Shown piece after piece: positions 1 to 8,177 of a stretch of 64,000 nucleotides of DNA (positions are counted from its first letter, which is position 1; the number at the start of each line of letters is the position of its first letter). Below the pieces are notes generated by a model. The model searched no databases, was not told the origin of the DNA, and saw only the letters and a program-made list of their open reading frames with translations. Source of the stretch: Roseiarcus sp963832305 (GTDB lineage: Bacteria > Pseudomonadota > Alphaproteobacteria > Rhizobiales > Beijerinckiaceae); assembly GCA_963832305.1 (NCBI GenBank), contig CAWHTU010000018.1, positions 478,246 to 542,245 of the forward strand, given 5' to 3'. Both the position numbers and the translations under genes were made by a program.

Positions 1-686
1 AATATTCGGCCCGCTCCGTAGACAATCGCGAATGAACCGGTGATTACGCCCGGACGGCGCAGCGCGCCCAATTGCGCGAGCGCATAGAGGATGACAAACG
101 CCAGCACTCCTTCGAGCAGCGCTTCGTAAATCTGGCTCGGGTGGCGCGGCTGGCCGTCCGTTCCCGGAAAGATAACGGCCCATGGGACGTCCGTCCGGCG
201 CCCCCAGAGTTCGGGGCGGATGAAATTGGCGATACGGCCGAGGAAGATCCCGATCGGCGCGACCAATGAGCAGAGGTCGAGCACGGTCAGCGCGGGGGCG
301 CTATAGCGTCGGGAGAAGAGCAGGACGCCGATGAGAGCGCCGATCAGGCCGCCGTGAAAGGCCATGCCGCCTTCCCAGATTTTGAAAATCTCAATCGGGT
401 GGGACAGATAGTACTGCGGATCGTAGAAGAGCACATTTCCGAGGCGACCTCCGATGATGACCCCGAAGGCGCAATAGACAAGCAGGTCGTCGATACTCTC
501 GGCGCTTGGCCGCTTCACCCCGTTCCAGTAACGGTCGTCGGAGACGATGTGGCGAATGAGCCGCCAGCCCAGGACGAGGCCCGCGATATAGGCGAGAGCG
601 TACCAGCGAATGGCCAACGGACCCCATTGCACCAGAACGGGATTGATCGCCGGAAAGGGCAGGACGAGCATCGGCATCGGAGGCAT
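1..686 (-). CDS. lgt: Prolipoprotein diacylglyceryl transferase, 3' part cut by the window edge
   Basis: Lgt is an inner-membrane enzyme that transfers diacylglycerol from phosphatidylglycerol to the lipobox cysteine of prolipoproteins; it would act on the Pal lipoprotein encoded near 32.4 kb. About 228 residues can be read. They include the conserved GGRLGNVLFYD stretch, WEGGMAFHGGLIG, the family signature region GRIANFIRPELWGR, and RHPSQIYEALLEG. Several hydrophobic segments alternate with these loops. The start at 686 gives MPPMPMLVLPFP; ATG codons at 677 and 671 are in frame and equally possible. The C-terminal portion lies beyond position 1. Identification is firm. Confidence 0.93.
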   Translation of the reverse strand, partial: MPPMPMLVLPFPAINPVLVQWGPLAIRWYALAYIAGLVLGWRLIRHIVSDDRYWNGVKRPSAESIDDLLVYCAFGVIIGGRLGNVLFYDPQYYLSHPIEIFKIWEGGMAFHGGLIGALIGVLLFSRRYSAPALTVLDLCSLVAPIGIFLGRIANFIRPELWGRRTDVPWAVIFPGTDGQPRHPSQIYEALLEGVLAFVILYALAQLGALRRPGVITGSFAIVYGAGRI

Positions 687-712
687 GCAGATGCGCTGAG
701 CGCGGGATGGCG

Positions 713-776
713 TCAAGTCGGCGCGCCAAATCATCAAGGCGCTAGCTCCTCCCTCCGACGGCTCAAGTCGGCGCGC
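713..776. repeat. Two exact 14-bp direct repeats in the lgt upstream gap
   Basis: TCAAGTCGGCGCGC occurs at 713-726 and again at 763-776, exactly 50 bases apart. They lie in the 387-base gap between the divergent lgt and the flippase-like gene at 1074. I see no convincing gene in this gap. The repeats could be a small duplication or a pair of protein-binding sites for the divergent promoters; neither is shown by the sequence. Confidence 0.6.
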
Positions 777-1073
777 GTTATACTCTTGAGCCGCCTAGCG
801 ATCGGCCGCCCCGCCGACGAGATCGGCTCCAAAGCGGCAGGAAAGACGTAAGGCGCACTCGCGACGACCGCAATGACGAAATGGTTGCGGAAATGGCCGT
901 TATTATCCTGCGCACCGGTTGAAACCGGACACGGAAAGTCAGGCATGATTCGGTTCTTACTGTAAAGCCGCCGCATCAGCACTCCTCGAGCGCGCAAGTC
1001 TTGCGTTTGCCGCGTTGCTCGGGCAGGGAGATTGGGGCGAGCGCGCGGTGAGTGGTTGAGAGAAAACACGGGA

Positions 1074-2048
1074 ATGAAGCGCGTTCACGACGTCGCTTGG
1101 CCAATCATCGGCGTCGGCGCCGTCGCGATATCGTCGTGGCTCTTGTTCAAGGACTTGCGCGGGCTGTCGCTGGCCAGCCTAGAGGGTGCGCTCTTCTCGA
1201 TCTCGCCGGCCCGCTGGCTCCTGGCGATCTGCTCAACCTTCCTCGCTTACGCCGCGCTTGCTTGGTACGACCAGATCGCGCTTTTGCATTTGGGCCGGCG
1301 CCTGGGCTGGCGATACGTCGCGGTCGCATCGTTCACTGCCTACGCGATCGGCCATAATATCGGCGCTTCGGTGCTGTCGGGGGCGGTCGTGCGCTATCGC
1401 GCCTATTCGGAAAAAGGGCTCAGCGGCGGTGAAATCGGCGTGCTCGTGGCGTTCTGCTCATTCACCTTTGGGCTCGGCGCGTCGATGGTCGGCGGCTTTT
1501 GTCTGTTGGTATATCCTGGGTTGGCTCACCGTGTCGCCAACGCTCCGCTCTGGCTTGGCCAAGCCGTCGCTGCGGCGCTCGTCGCCGCGCCTACCCTCTA
1601 CGTCATTGGCTCGTTGTTGCACTTTCGTCCGCTCAAGATCGGCGCCTATGAACTTGTGTATCCGCGTCCGCCAGTCGCGGCGCGGCAACTGCTCGCCGGT
1701 CCTTTGGAGCTGGTCGGGGCGTCCGGCATCATCTATTTCGCGCTTCCGGCGGCCGCCAATCCCGGCTTCGCGGTGGTTCTCGGCGTATTTGTCGCCTCGT
1801 TTTCGATCGCGCTCGTGAGCCACGCGCCCGGGGGCCTCGGGGTATTGGAATTTACGTTCCTGAAAGCGATGCCGGACGCGCCCCAGGCAAATGTCGTCGC
1901 GGCTTTGCTGGTGTTCCGGCTCCTCTATCTGATCCTGCCGCTGATGTTCGGTTTGATCGTCGTTTCGGACTATGAACGCAAACGCTGGCGGGCGCCTGCG
2001 GCGACAGGAGGAGCCAATGCCGATGGCATCGCCGATCTCGATCAATAG
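1074..2048 (+). CDS. Flippase-like integral membrane protein, UPF0104 / LPG-synthase membrane domain family
   Basis: A multi-spanning membrane protein of about 324 residues in the family of the membrane half of lysylphosphatidylglycerol synthase (YbhN-like). Family hallmarks are visible: the early AIGHNIGASVLSGAVVRYR stretch, a central run of hydrophobic helices, and SHAPGGLGVLEFTF near residue 265, followed by a final helix and a basic tail. It lacks the soluble aminoacyl-transfer domain, so lipid or precursor transport is more likely than lysylation; the substrate is unknown. An upstream start at 1032 is open, but the ATG at 1074 just before the first hydrophobic segment is preferred. It overlaps pncA by 32 bases. 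Confidence 0.8.
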   Translation: MKRVHDVAWPIIGVGAVAISSWLLFKDLRGLSLASLEGALFSISPARWLLAICSTFLAYAALAWYDQIALLHLGRRLGWRYVAVASFTAYAIGHNIGASVLSGAVVRYRAYSEKGLSGGEIGVLVAFCSFTFGLGASMVGGFCLLVYPGLAHRVANAPLWLGQAVAAALVAAPTLYVIGSLLHFRPLKIGAYELVYPRPPVAARQLLAGPLELVGASGIIYFALPAAANPGFAVVLGVFVASFSIALVSHAPGGLGVLEFTFLKAMPDAPQANVVAALLVFRLLYLILPLMFGLIVVSDYERKRWRAPAATGGANADGIADLDQ

Positions 2049-2673
2049 CCACGACGTCCTTCTGGCAATCGACCTGCAAGCCGACTTCATGCCGGGCGGG
2101 GCGCTGCCGGTCGCGCGAGGCGACGAGATCGTCCCGCTCGTCAATCGATTGGCAAGGCGGTTTGAGAATGTGGCGGTGACGCAGGACTGGCACCCGCGGG
2201 GACACGCTTCATTCGCCTCGAGCCACGAGGGCGCCAAGCCGTTCGAGACGAGGCGGCTCGAATTCGGCGACCAAACGTTATGGCACGACCACTGCCTGCA
2301 GGGAACGCCGGGCGCGGAGCTGCACCCGGATCTTGCGATCGACCTCGCTTTCCTGATCCTTCGCAAGGGCATGCACTCCGGAATCAATTCCTATTCCGCC
2401 TTCGTCGAGGCGGACGGCAATACGACGACCGGCCTTGCGGCCCTGCTCAAGGCTCGCGGGGTCAAGCGGGTGTTCGCCTGCGGGCTAGCAACTGACTTTT
2501 GCGTCGCGCATTCGGCGCTGGATGCGCGCGCAGATGGCTTCCAGACCTTCGTCATCGAAGACGCGTGCCGAGCAATCGACGCCAACAATTCGCTGCGGGA
2601 TGCGTGGGACCGGATGAACGCTGCCGGGGTCCAGCGGGTCCAGTCGGCCCAAATTCTAGGCTCGACGCAATAA
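2017..2673 (+). CDS. pncA: Nicotinamidase
   Basis: Hydrolyses nicotinamide to nicotinate in NAD salvage; a soluble isochorismatase-fold enzyme of 218 residues, a usual length. The catalytic triad can be placed: Asp in AIDLQADFMPGG, Lys in ILRKGMHSG, and the nucleophilic Cys in ATDFCVAHSALDA. The metal-site motif DWHPRGHASF is present. The ATG at 2017 is preceded by the ribosome site AGGAGG and gives MPMASPIS. It starts inside the 3' end of the flippase-like gene, which suggests translational coupling although no functional link is known. Confidence 0.95.
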   Translation: MPMASPISINSHDVLLAIDLQADFMPGGALPVARGDEIVPLVNRLARRFENVAVTQDWHPRGHASFASSHEGAKPFETRRLEFGDQTLWHDHCLQGTPGAELHPDLAIDLAFLILRKGMHSGINSYSAFVEADGNTTTGLAALLKARGVKRVFACGLATDFCVAHSALDARADGFQTFVIEDACRAIDANNSLRDAWDRMNAAGVQRVQSAQILGSTQ

Positions 2674-2770
2674 GCAAACTCGCATCGGGCGCCCAGGTGG
2701 CGCCTGATCGGATTTCGGGCACAGGCGAGACCCGGGAGCCGCTGTTAACCCCGTGCACCTGAGACCAGTT

Positions 2771-2795
2771 CCGGGTTAACCGGGAGTTAACCCGG
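2771..2795. other. Perfect 10-bp inverted repeat between pncA and the GST gene
   Basis: CCGGGTTAAC and GTTAACCCGG are separated by five bases, 98 bases after the pncA stop. There is no T-run after the stem, so it is not a standard intrinsic terminator. It could be a Rho-linked hairpin for pncA or an operator for the gene at 2873. Confidence 0.6.
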
Positions 2796-2872
2796 GGCCG
2801 AGCATCTGAATACGTCCGACGAGCAATGCGGCCGCGCCCTCTCGGCTCCCACCTGCTCTTGCCCAGGAATCA

Positions 2873-3565
2873 ATGATCAAGCTTTATCATCAGTCTTTTT
2901 GTCCGCATTCGCGTTTCGTCCGCCTCATCCTCGGGGAAATGGGAATTGAGCCGAATCTCATCGAGGAACGGCCATGGGACCGGCGCCGGGAGTTCCTGCT
3001 GCTCGCCCCAGAAGGCGCGACGCCGGTCATGATCGATGATCACGCCCCGGGTCTATCGGGAGCGGCGGTGATCGCTGAATATCTCGATGAGACCCAGGGC
3101 TCAGGTCTCGGCGATCGTCGGCTGATGCCGGACGATCCGCTGGCCCGCGCCGAGGCCCGCCGGCTTACCCACTGGTTCAACGTAAAGTTCTTCAACGAGG
3201 CAAGCCAGTGGCTGGTGCGGGAGAAGATCACCAAGCGCTTCATGAGTTCAGCGCAAGGCGGAGGCGGCCCGGACATGGATGCGGTGCGCGCGGCGCGCGC
3301 GAATCTGCGCTATCATCTTCGCTACATCGGCTACCTGATCTCAGCCCGCAATTGGCTGGCCGGCGACCGACTGACTTATGCGGACCTCGCCGCGGCGGCG
3401 CACCTATCATGCATCGACTATCTGGGCGACGCGCAGTGGGACGAGAACGAAACGGCCAAGACATGGTACGCGCGAATGAAGTCGCGCCCGGCGTTTCGCC
3501 CCCTTCTGGCCGAACGACTGCCGGGGATGACGCCCAGCGTCGCTTACGCCGATCTCGACTTCTAG
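2873..3565 (+). CDS. GST-family protein resembling the FtsZ-binding protein FzlA
   Basis: A 230-residue glutathione-S-transferase-fold protein. The N-terminal thioredoxin-like domain has YHQSFCPHSRFVRLILGE and the following EERPWDRRREFLLLAPEG, and the C-terminal helical domain starts near residue 85 with ARAEARRLTHWFNVKFF. The RPW-RR-EF pattern and the adjacent queG match my memory of alphaproteobacterial FzlA, which binds FtsZ and shapes cytokinesis rather than detoxifying. A generic GST is the alternative. The gene runs into queG, whose only ATG start lies inside this reading frame. Confidence 0.75.
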   Translation: MIKLYHQSFCPHSRFVRLILGEMGIEPNLIEERPWDRRREFLLLAPEGATPVMIDDHAPGLSGAAVIAEYLDETQGSGLGDRRLMPDDPLARAEARRLTHWFNVKFFNEASQWLVREKITKRFMSSAQGGGGPDMDAVRAARANLRYHLRYIGYLISARNWLAGDRLTYADLAAAAHLSCIDYLGDAQWDENETAKTWYARMKSRPAFRPLLAERLPGMTPSVAYADLDF

Positions 3566-4740
3566 CTGCCTTACGCGCCAGGGCGCGCGCGCTCGGCTTC
3601 GACGCCTGCCGGGTCGCCGCGGCCGAGGCGCCCGCTGAAACCGGCCAGCGCCTTGCCGCGTGGCTCGCCGAAGGCGCGCACGGCGACATGACCTGGATGG
3701 CCAAGACCGCCGAGCGGAGGGTTGATCCCAAGGCGCTGATGACCGAAGCGAGGAGCGTCGTCATGCTCGGCCTGAACTACGGCCCCGAGGGCGATCCGCT
3801 GGCGGCGCTCGAGCGCCCCGGCGCCGGCGCGATTTCGGTCTACGCTCGACACCGCGACTATCACGACGTCCTCAAGGGCAAGCTCAAGCAGCTTGCCGCG
3901 TTTCTAGTCTCAGCTGCGCGGCCCGAAGAAGCGGACGTCAAGGTGTTCGTCGACACCGCGCCGCTCATGGAAAAGCCGCTGGCCGCGCTCGCCGGCCTCG
4001 GCTGGCAGGGCAAGCACACCAATCTGGTGTCGCGCGAATTCGGCTCGTGGCTCTTTCTGGGCGCGATCCTGACCGACCTCGACCTGCCGCCCGACCCGCC
4101 GGAAGCCGACCATTGCGGACAATGCCGCGCCTGCCTGGACGCCTGCCCAACGAGAGCGTTCCCCGCGCCGTACCGGCTCGACGCGCGCCGCTGCATCTCA
4201 TATCTCACGATAGAGCACCAAGGTCCGATCCCGCGCGAGCTTCGGTCTTCGATCGGCAATCGCATCTACGGCTGCGACGACTGTCTCGCTGTTTGCCCCT
4301 GGAACAAATTCGCCAGCGTCGGGAGGGAAGCGAAACTCGCCGCGCGGGCAGACCTCAACGCGCCGTCGCTCGCCGAGCTCGCCCGGCTCGACGATGCGTC
4401 GTTCCGGGCCCTGTTCGCCGGTGGCCCGATCAAGCGGATCGGCCGGGAGCGATTCCTGCGCAATGTGATGATCGCGATCGGAAACTCGAATGACCACGCG
4501 CTCGCCGCGGCCGCGATTGACCGGCTTGACGATGAGGCTCCGCTCGTGCGCGGAGCAGCGATCTGGGCGGTTGCGCGGCTTGTCTCGCCCCAGCAACTCT
4601 CGCGCTTCGCGGCGACAAGGCTGCGAATGGAGCGTGATCCAGCGGTGATCGACGAGTGGCGCGACGCTCTCGCCGCGCCGCCCCGACGCCGAGCGTCGCT
4701 TCCGCGCCTCAGTGCGAGGGCGCGGTTTCGGCCTTCTTGA
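3463..4740 (+). CDS. queG: Epoxyqueuosine reductase
   Basis: QueG performs the last step of queuosine synthesis in tRNA, reducing epoxyqueuosine with cobalamin and two [4Fe-4S] clusters. The ferredoxin-like cysteine sets are clear: CGQCRACLDACPTRAF and GCDDCLAVCPWNKFA. A HEAT-like C-terminal part follows. Homology begins at about position 3559 (LLAALRARARALGFDACRV), but there is no ATG, GTG or TTG close by in frame. The nearest is the ATG at 3463, which would add about 32 non-homologous residues and overlap the GST gene by 103 bases. The start is therefore uncertain. The 3' end overlaps the convergent DUF465 gene by 32 bases. Confidence 0.92.
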   Translation: MVRANEVAPGVSPPSGRTTAGDDAQRRLRRSRLLAALRARARALGFDACRVAAAEAPAETGQRLAAWLAEGAHGDMTWMAKTAERRVDPKALMTEARSVVMLGLNYGPEGDPLAALERPGAGAISVYARHRDYHDVLKGKLKQLAAFLVSAARPEEADVKVFVDTAPLMEKPLAALAGLGWQGKHTNLVSREFGSWLFLGAILTDLDLPPDPPEADHCGQCRACLDACPTRAFPAPYRLDARRCISYLTIEHQGPIPRELRSSIGNRIYGCDDCLAVCPWNKFASVGREAKLAARADLNAPSLAELARLDDASFRALFAGGPIKRIGRERFLRNVMIAIGNSNDHALAAAAIDRLDDEAPLVRGAAIWAVARLVSPQQLSRFAATRLRMERDPAVIDEWRDALAAPPRRRASLPRLSARARFRPS

Positions 4741-4894
4741 GCCTCTCGATCTCGTCCTTGAGTTGAAGTTTCTTGCGCTTGAGTTCGTGGACCTTGATGT
4801 CGTCTGACGCCGGATGATTGACTTCGGCGAGGATCGCTTCCTCAATGGCCTGGTGACGGCGCACCAGTTCGCTGAGATGCGAATCAATCGACAT
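4709..4894 (-). CDS. DUF465 (YdcH family) small coiled-coil protein
   Basis: A 61-residue, highly charged helical protein with the DUF465 layout: an N-terminal LSELVRRHQAIEEAILAE helix, a short turn and LKRKKLQLKDEIERLKK at the C-terminus. Function of the family is unknown. It faces another DUF465 gene at 5156, and the pair is probably an old duplication. The last 32 bases overlap the end of queG on the other strand. Confidence 0.85.
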   Translation of the reverse strand: MSIDSHLSELVRRHQAIEEAILAEVNHPASDDIKVHELKRKKLQLKDEIERLKKAETAPSH

Positions 4895-5155
4895 GGGACA
4901 ACTCCCTTATGGTCTTGGGCAACGAAATTGTGACATAACTGGCGGACCGCGCAAGCGGCAAAATGCCGCCGCGCTGTTCAAATCCTTGCCGCCGCGTCCA
5001 CATTTCGGGGGAACTTTCTGCCCTTTTGGGCCGTCCCTAGCGTCAGCTCGCTCGCATCGCTTGCGCGCGCCGGACGGCGCCGCCATAGTCCCTACGCGCC
5101 CTGGCGCGATACCCGGCGCCCGGGAGGAGACACCCGGGCTCAAAGCGGCACAGCG

Positions 5156-5377
5156 ATGGTTGACAAGGGGCTCACGCCGGAGGAGCGCGACGCGCTCATC
5201 GGGCACATCGAGCGGCTGCGCGAGGAGCATCGCGATCTCGACGCAGCGATCGAGGCGCTGCTGGACGCCGGACAGGCGGACCAGTTGCAGGTGCAGCGGC
5301 TCAAGAAGCGCAAGCTGCTGTTGCGCGACAAGCTCTCCCGGCTCGAGGACCAGCTGACCCCCGACATCATCGCTTGA
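5156..5377 (+). CDS. DUF465 (YdcH family) small coiled-coil protein, second copy
   Basis: A 73-residue paralogue of the protein encoded at 4709-4894. It shows the same two-helix pattern, HIERLREEHRDLDAAIEAL followed by VQRLKKRKLLLRDKLSRLED. The two genes are divergent across a 261-base gap. No function is established for the family, and nothing in the sequence suggests more than a soluble helical hairpin. Confidence 0.85.
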   Translation: MVDKGLTPEERDALIGHIERLREEHRDLDAAIEALLDAGQADQLQVQRLKKRKLLLRDKLSRLEDQLTPDIIA

Positions 5378-5410
5378 TGGGGCGGCGCGCGGAAGGTTTT
5401 CCAAATCGAG

Positions 5411-5449
5411 GGAAGCGTTTGCAAAGGCGGACGGAAGCGCTTTCAAAGG
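5411..5449. repeat. Imperfect 17-bp direct repeat downstream of the second DUF465 gene
   Basis: GGAAGCGTTTGCAAAGG (5411-5427) and GGAAGCGCTTTCAAAGG (5433-5449) match at 15 of 17 positions and are 22 bases apart, about two helical turns. They lie in the 406-base gap between the DUF465 and chaB-like genes, where I see no gene. A regulator-binding pair is possible. Confidence 0.5.
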
Positions 5450-5514
5450 GAATGGAAGGGAAATCCAAACTTCTTGCTTCCGCGTGGCCAGATCTTTCAA
5501 TAGCTTAAGGCCGC

Positions 5515-5537
5515 TTTTGGGCGATCCGCGCCCAAAA
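5515..5537. terminator. Perfect 9-bp hairpin, possible bidirectional terminator
   Basis: TTTTGGGCG and CGCCCAAAA flank a five-base loop. The stem is A/T-edged on both sides and sits 138 bases after the second DUF465 gene. A four-T flank on each strand makes a weak bidirectional terminator plausible, though no longer T-run follows. Confidence 0.4.
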
Positions 5538-5783
5538 TGCCGGTCGTGAACGTTAAAATCTTCCGAGCCGTCCCGGCGGGATGCGCGACTTTCTTGTCCC
5601 GGCGCGGAGGGCGTCGCGGGCGGGGTTCATCACGGGTTCGGTTATAGCATGGTTTTCAGCAACACGGGAAGCATTTTCTGAAAATTCGATCCGGCGATTG
5701 CGCCATGGGTTCAGGTTGAATTTTGTCATCGCCGTCGAAATCCACCCCGCTAAGCTGAGGCCTCTCGCGCCCCGGAGCCCGCC

Positions 5784-5993
5784 ATGCCCTATGCGGTGAA
5801 CGCCGACCTGCCGCCGTCCGTCCGTTCGCACCTGCCCGAACATGCCCAGGACATCTTTCGCGAGGCGTTCAATCACGCCCACGCCGCCCACGCGAACGAC
5901 CCCCGGCAGGAGGAAGCCGCCTTCCGCATCGCCTGGGCGGCGGTGAAGCGCGAATACGAGAAGGTTGGCGAGGCGTGGGTGGCGAAGAGGTAG
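5784..5993 (+). CDS. ChaB family protein
   Basis: A 69-residue protein with the ChaB pattern: LPPSVRSHLPEHAQDIFREA, then AFNHAHAAH and a terminal helix FRIAWAAVKREYEKVG. ChaB was named from a link to cation transport in Escherichia coli, but its biochemical role is not settled, so I give no function beyond family. It stands alone, with a gap upstream and a convergent PEP-CTERM gene downstream. Confidence 0.85.
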   Translation: MPYAVNADLPPSVRSHLPEHAQDIFREAFNHAHAAHANDPRQEEAAFRIAWAAVKREYEKVGEAWVAKR

Positions 5994-6025
5994 GCGCGGA
6001 CCGTCCACTCCCCGGCGCTAATAGA

Positions 6026-6050
6026 AAGGCCCCGCCCGGAGGCGGCCTCT
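6026..6050 (-). terminator. Hairpin and T-rich tail after the PEP-CTERM gene
   Basis: Read on the minus strand this is a GC-rich imperfect stem (GGCCGCC paired with GGCGGGGCC) followed by TTTCT. It starts 23 bases beyond the stop of the gene at 6073-6777 and is well placed to end that transcript; it may also serve the convergent chaB-like gene. Confidence 0.55.
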
Positions 6051-6072
6051 GTTGTCGTCCCTGCTCGCGCCT

Positions 6073-6777
6073 TTACGCCGCGACGCGGGCCTTGACGGTC
6101 TGGCGATAGCCGAGGAAGCCGAGGCCGGCGAAGCCCGCGATCATCATCACCCAGGTCGACGGCTCGGGAACCGAGGACGAGAACGTCAATTGGAACGCCA
6201 GAGTCTGGGGCTGCGTGACCCAACTTTCGAGCGGTTCTTGCAGACCCATTGAATAAGTCGTCGAATTCGTACCCGAAGCCGTCTCGACGCCCCAGGAGCC
6301 GTCTGGCTCAAGAGTGCCCTGGGTGAGCACGAACCAATATTGCGTCCCCGGGGTCAAAGTCAGGGAAGCGAACGATGCATTATAGGCGTATTCGTCCCAT
6401 CCCCCTTGATCGAGCGGCCCGCCGATTGTGTTGCCGGTCGCGGTCTGGTTCGCAGAGCCGACGCTATACGATTGGATTGCGCTGCCCGGGATTCCCGAAT
6501 CGTCTGAATAGATACTGATGGTGAAGTCAGGCGAGCCGCCGCATGTCGTCGCCGGGAAGCACCCGCCCCACCAGTTGGCGTCGTTGACGACATTTGAGCC
6601 CGAGACAAGTGTGAAACTCATCGCTTCCAATGCGGGCGACTGAGCATAGAGTTGGCCGCCCTGATCCGGCGCGCCGCCGTCAAAGACGACCACGTCCGCC
6701 GCCGATGCGGGCAGCGACGCAAAGGCGAGAAAAACCGCCGCTGAAGCCGCCTTCCCCAACGAGACACGATTTGCCAT
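6073..6777 (-). CDS. Exported PEP-CTERM protein
   Basis: A 234-residue exported protein. It has an N-terminal signal peptide ending near ASLPASAAD and a C-terminal sorting signal VPEPSTWVMMIAGFAGLGF followed by a short basic tail. This tripartite PEP-CTERM signal is recognised by an exosortase and marks proteins for the envelope or extracellular matrix. The body is rich in Gly, Ser, Thr and aromatic residues and reads like a beta-sandwich; I recognise no catalytic domain. No exosortase gene lies in the window. A second, broken PEP-CTERM gene lies at 56.5-57.4 kb. Confidence 0.85.
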   Translation of the reverse strand: MANRVSLGKAASAAVFLAFASLPASAADVVVFDGGAPDQGGQLYAQSPALEAMSFTLVSGSNVVNDANWWGGCFPATTCGGSPDFTISIYSDDSGIPGSAIQSYSVGSANQTATGNTIGGPLDQGGWDEYAYNASFASLTLTPGTQYWFVLTQGTLEPDGSWGVETASGTNSTTYSMGLQEPLESWVTQPQTLAFQLTFSSSVPEPSTWVMMIAGFAGLGFLGYRQTVKARVAA

Positions 6778-6990
6778 TTCGAACCCCCTTCAGTCGACGG
6801 GCTTCGGAGTTGCGCACGGATCACCACCCGCAGCAACGTAATCCCCGCATTGTTAATCTCCATCATGGTTCCGTTGCTGTCAATTCCCTTTTGGGTCAAC
6901 AGCGATAAATTATGGAGTCGTGGCGCCCATCCGGCCGACGTTGGGCGCGCCGGGCCGCGGAAGTGGCCGACTACCGAACCGCGTTCGCGT

Positions 6991-7019
6991 TTGACAATTT
7001 TTCTTATTGTATTACTAAT
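6991..7019 (+). promoter_or_regulatory. Possible promoter for the sugar ABC operon
   Basis: A perfect TTGACA at 6991-6996 begins an A/T-rich patch in otherwise GC-rich DNA. A weak -10 candidate (TACTAA, 7013-7018) follows at 16 bases. The patch lies about 100 bases upstream of the binding-protein gene, in a 343-base gap without any credible gene. Confidence 0.4.
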
Positions 7020-7120
7020 TGCCGCGTCCGACATGTCCGGGCCAACAAGCGCGGTTCGCCGCCGATATCCCGACATCGATTCGGATGATTCAGGTTAGAA
7101 CGTCAATAGGGAGGAGATTC

Positions 7121-8050
7121 ATGCACTTATACAAGTGGCTGGGCGGCGCGGCCGTCGGCTTGGGCCTCATGATGGCCGGATCGTCGGCCTTCGCGGTCAC
7201 AATCGGGTTTTCGCAGGTCGGCGACGAGGGCGACTGGCGCCCCGCGTGGTCGAAGGACATGCAGGAAGAGGCGAAGAAGGAGGGCATTGACCTCAAATTC
7301 GCCGACGCCCAGGGCAAGGAAGAAGAACAGCTCAAGGCCGTTCGTTCGTTTATCGCCCAGAAGGTCGACGCCATCATCATCGCGCCGGTTGTCGTCACCG
7401 GGTGGGATCAGGTGCTCGGCGAGGCGAAGAAAGCCGGTATTCCGGTTTTCCTGGCCGATCGCGACGTCGACACGGCCGATAAATCCCTCTTCGTCACCCG
7501 CATTTCGGCCGACTTCAACCTCGAGGGCCGGCTTGCCGGCGCCTGGCTCGCCCAGGCGAGCAAGGGCAACTGCAACATCGTCGAGCTTCAGGGCACCACC
7601 GGCGCGGCGCCGGCGATCGAGCGCAAGAAAGGCTTCGAGGCCGTCATCTCGCTGTTCCCGAACATGAAGATCGTCAAGACGCAGAGCGGCAACTTCACCA
7701 CCGACGGCGGCAAGCAGGTGATGGAGGCCTTCATCAAGTCGACCGACAATCTCAAGGGCATCTGCGGCGTGTTCGCGCACAACGACAACATGCAGCTCGG
7801 CGCGATCCAGGCGATGAAGGAAGCCGGCCTCAAGCCCGGCAAGGACTTCCTGATGGTGTCGGTCGACTATGTGCCGGCAGAGAAGGAAGCGCTTGCGGCG
7901 GGCGACGCCAACGCGTCGGTCGAACTGCGCTCGGCGATCGGCAAATATATCTACCCCGTCGTGACCAACTACCTGAAGGACAAGAAAGAGCTGCTGAAGT
8001 GGATCGTAATCCCCTCCGATCTGCATACGGCGGCGACGCCCGGCGGCTGA
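7121..8050 (+). CDS. Periplasmic sugar-binding protein of an ABC importer, YtfQ-like
   Basis: A 309-residue binding protein (PBP-1, type I fold) with a signal peptide ending near SSAFAV. It contains IGFSQVGDEGDWRPAWSKD, IIAPVVVTGWDQVL, FLADRDVD and VELQGTTGAAPAIER, all typical of the galactofuranose-binding YtfQ group. The ATG at 7121 follows GGGAGGAG at good spacing; a longer upstream open frame is not needed. It heads the operon with the ATPase and two permeases. The sugar is inferred from family only, and another pentose or hexose is possible. Confidence 0.88.
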   Translation: MHLYKWLGGAAVGLGLMMAGSSAFAVTIGFSQVGDEGDWRPAWSKDMQEEAKKEGIDLKFADAQGKEEEQLKAVRSFIAQKVDAIIIAPVVVTGWDQVLGEAKKAGIPVFLADRDVDTADKSLFVTRISADFNLEGRLAGAWLAQASKGNCNIVELQGTTGAAPAIERKKGFEAVISLFPNMKIVKTQSGNFTTDGGKQVMEAFIKSTDNLKGICGVFAHNDNMQLGAIQAMKEAGLKPGKDFLMVSVDYVPAEKEALAAGDANASVELRSAIGKYIYPVVTNYLKDKKELLKWIVIPSDLHTAATPGG

Positions 8051-8080
8051 CGGCTGCGCCTCCGGAGGTCAAGGCAAAGG

Positions 8081-8109
8081 GCGGCGTTTCGCGCGAAGCG
8101 AGACGCCGC
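8081..8109 (+). other. Strong intercistronic hairpin between the binding protein and ATPase genes
   Basis: GCGGCGT at 8081-8087 pairs with ACGCCGC at 8103-8109, and the inner bases extend the stem to about 12 pairs around a GCGAA loop. It begins 30 bases after the binding-protein stop. Such hairpins commonly protect the upstream mRNA or partly terminate transcription, so that binding protein exceeds the membrane parts. That role is inferred here. Confidence 0.65.
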
Positions 8110-8177
8110 TTTCCAAGGTACGACGCTGACCGCTTGTGCGGACGCGGCAATCGAGTTAGTTTCTGCATCACGAATAT

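Noticed and set aside
734..1069. A 111-codon minus-strand frame between lgt and the flippase-like gene
   Set aside because: No homology, no good ribosome site, and it covers the repeats and likely promoters.
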